Shown piece by piece: positions 34,526-34,938 of a DNA stretch of 34,938 bases. The notes under the pieces were generated by a model. It had not been told where the DNA came from, did no database searches, and was given only the letters and a program-made list of their open reading frames with translations. The translations under genes and the position numbers were made by a program. The number at the start of each line of letters is the position of its first letter. Position 1 is the stretch's first letter. Origin of the DNA: CALLVY01 sp937899855 (GTDB lineage: Bacteria > Bacteroidota > Bacteroidia > Chitinophagales > Saprospiraceae); NCBI GenBank assembly GCA_039820405.1, contig JBCBQC010000068.1, positions 1 to 34,938 on the forward strand, in the 5' to 3' direction.

Positions 34526-34938
34526 ATGAAAATTTTAATTATCGGCGGCGGGAACATGGGCTTGACCTATGCCCAAAGCTTTTTGCGTTCGCACATCACC
34601 AGCCAGGAAGACATGATGATCCTGGAAAAATCGCCAGCCAAGGCCGCCATTCTGGCCACCAAGGACATCGGGACGGTATACGGCAGCCCCGCAGACTGCC
34701 TGCCCGGCGCCGATTTGATCATCTTGGCCGTCAAGCCCCAGGATGCCCCCAGCCTCTTCGAAGCCATCCGTCCCCACGTCGACCCCCAACAGGTGTTCCT
34801 CTCCATCATGGCGGGCGTCCAACTCGAAACCATCGCCCGGGCCCTGGGGGTACACAAGGTCATCCGCGCCATGCCCAACCTCCCCGCCCAAATCGGCATG
34901 GGCATGACGGCCTTTACCTCGTCGGAGGAGGTAAAGGC
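34526..34938 (+). CDS. proC: Pyrroline-5-carboxylate reductase, 5' part
   Basis: The gene starts with ATG at 34526 and runs off the end of the window after 137 codons of an expected 265-270. The opening KILIIGGGNMG is the NAD(P)H-binding GxGNMG fingerprint. AVKPQ and SIMAGVQLETI follow, then VIRAMPNLPAQIGMGMTAF, all hallmarks of P5C reductase, which makes proline from pyrroline-5-carboxylate. The catalytic C-terminal dimer domain lies outside the window. The gap of 189 bases to the divergent peptidase gene contains no other recognisable feature. Confidence 0.88.
   Translation, partial: MKILIIGGGNMGLTYAQSFLRSHITSQEDMMILEKSPAKAAILATKDIGTVYGSPADCLPGADLIILAVKPQDAPSLFEAIRPHVDPQQVFLSIMAGVQLETIARALGVHKVIRAMPNLPAQIGMGMTAFTSSEEVK

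Overview
This window looks like chromosomal DNA of a fairly GC-rich member of the Bacteroidota. The evidence is a short primary sigma factor that begins directly at region 1.2, promoters of the Bacteroidota type (minus-7 TAnnTTTG with a weak minus-33 TTTG about 20 bases upstream), and three secreted proteins with C-terminal type IX secretion (T9SS) sorting domains. PKD, LVIVD and choice-of-anchor B proteins and a fused trehalose synthase/phosphatase add to this. I infer a Saprospira/Lewinella-like lineage from the overall style of the proteins, but no rRNA is present to settle it.

Layout. 1-2248: an inverted repeat, a terminator, tRNA-Leu(CAA), hscB and rseP, with all genes on the minus strand. 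2429-3882: rsmE and a DUF4159 protein. 3883-4571: about 700 bases without genes, containing a 231-bp MITE-like element with 14-bp perfect terminal inverted repeats that abuts an Lrp/AsnC regulator (4586-5086). A secreted CARDB-like protein follows. 6205-8713 (minus): a long-form GAPDH and rpoD, separated by a clear terminator. 9447-12533: a START-like protein, a T9SS cargo protein and sucC. 12685-18457: an orphan AddB-like PD-(D/E)XK protein, an LVIVD-type lipoprotein, a putative outer-membrane beta-barrel and a small membrane-anchored putative nuclease. 18795-21889: hemL followed by a histidine kinase/response regulator pair. 21890-24997 (minus): a 1035-aa PKD adhesin-like T9SS cargo protein. 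25377-30751: rpsP with an acidic tail, an unknown 463-aa protein, fused otsA-otsB and an EI24 membrane protein. 30778-34938: a 795-aa choice-of-anchor B T9SS cargo protein, an isoaspartyl peptidase/asparaginase lipoprotein and the 5' part of proC.

Most of the window is housekeeping: Fe-S assembly, rRNA methylation, central carbon metabolism, heme synthesis, translation and osmoprotection. It is interleaved with cell-surface proteins exported by a T9SS whose machinery lies elsewhere. Genes mostly stand alone or in pairs, and several neighbours converge with touching stop codons or share a hairpin. I found no CRISPR array, prophage, intact insertion sequence or recognisable defence island. The items most worth a second look are the MITE-like element in front of lrp, the nuclease-like domain split by a transmembrane hairpin, the AddB-like protein lacking Fe-S cysteines and an AddA partner, and an orphan minus-strand terminator between rpsP and the PKD gene that may end an unannotated small RNA.
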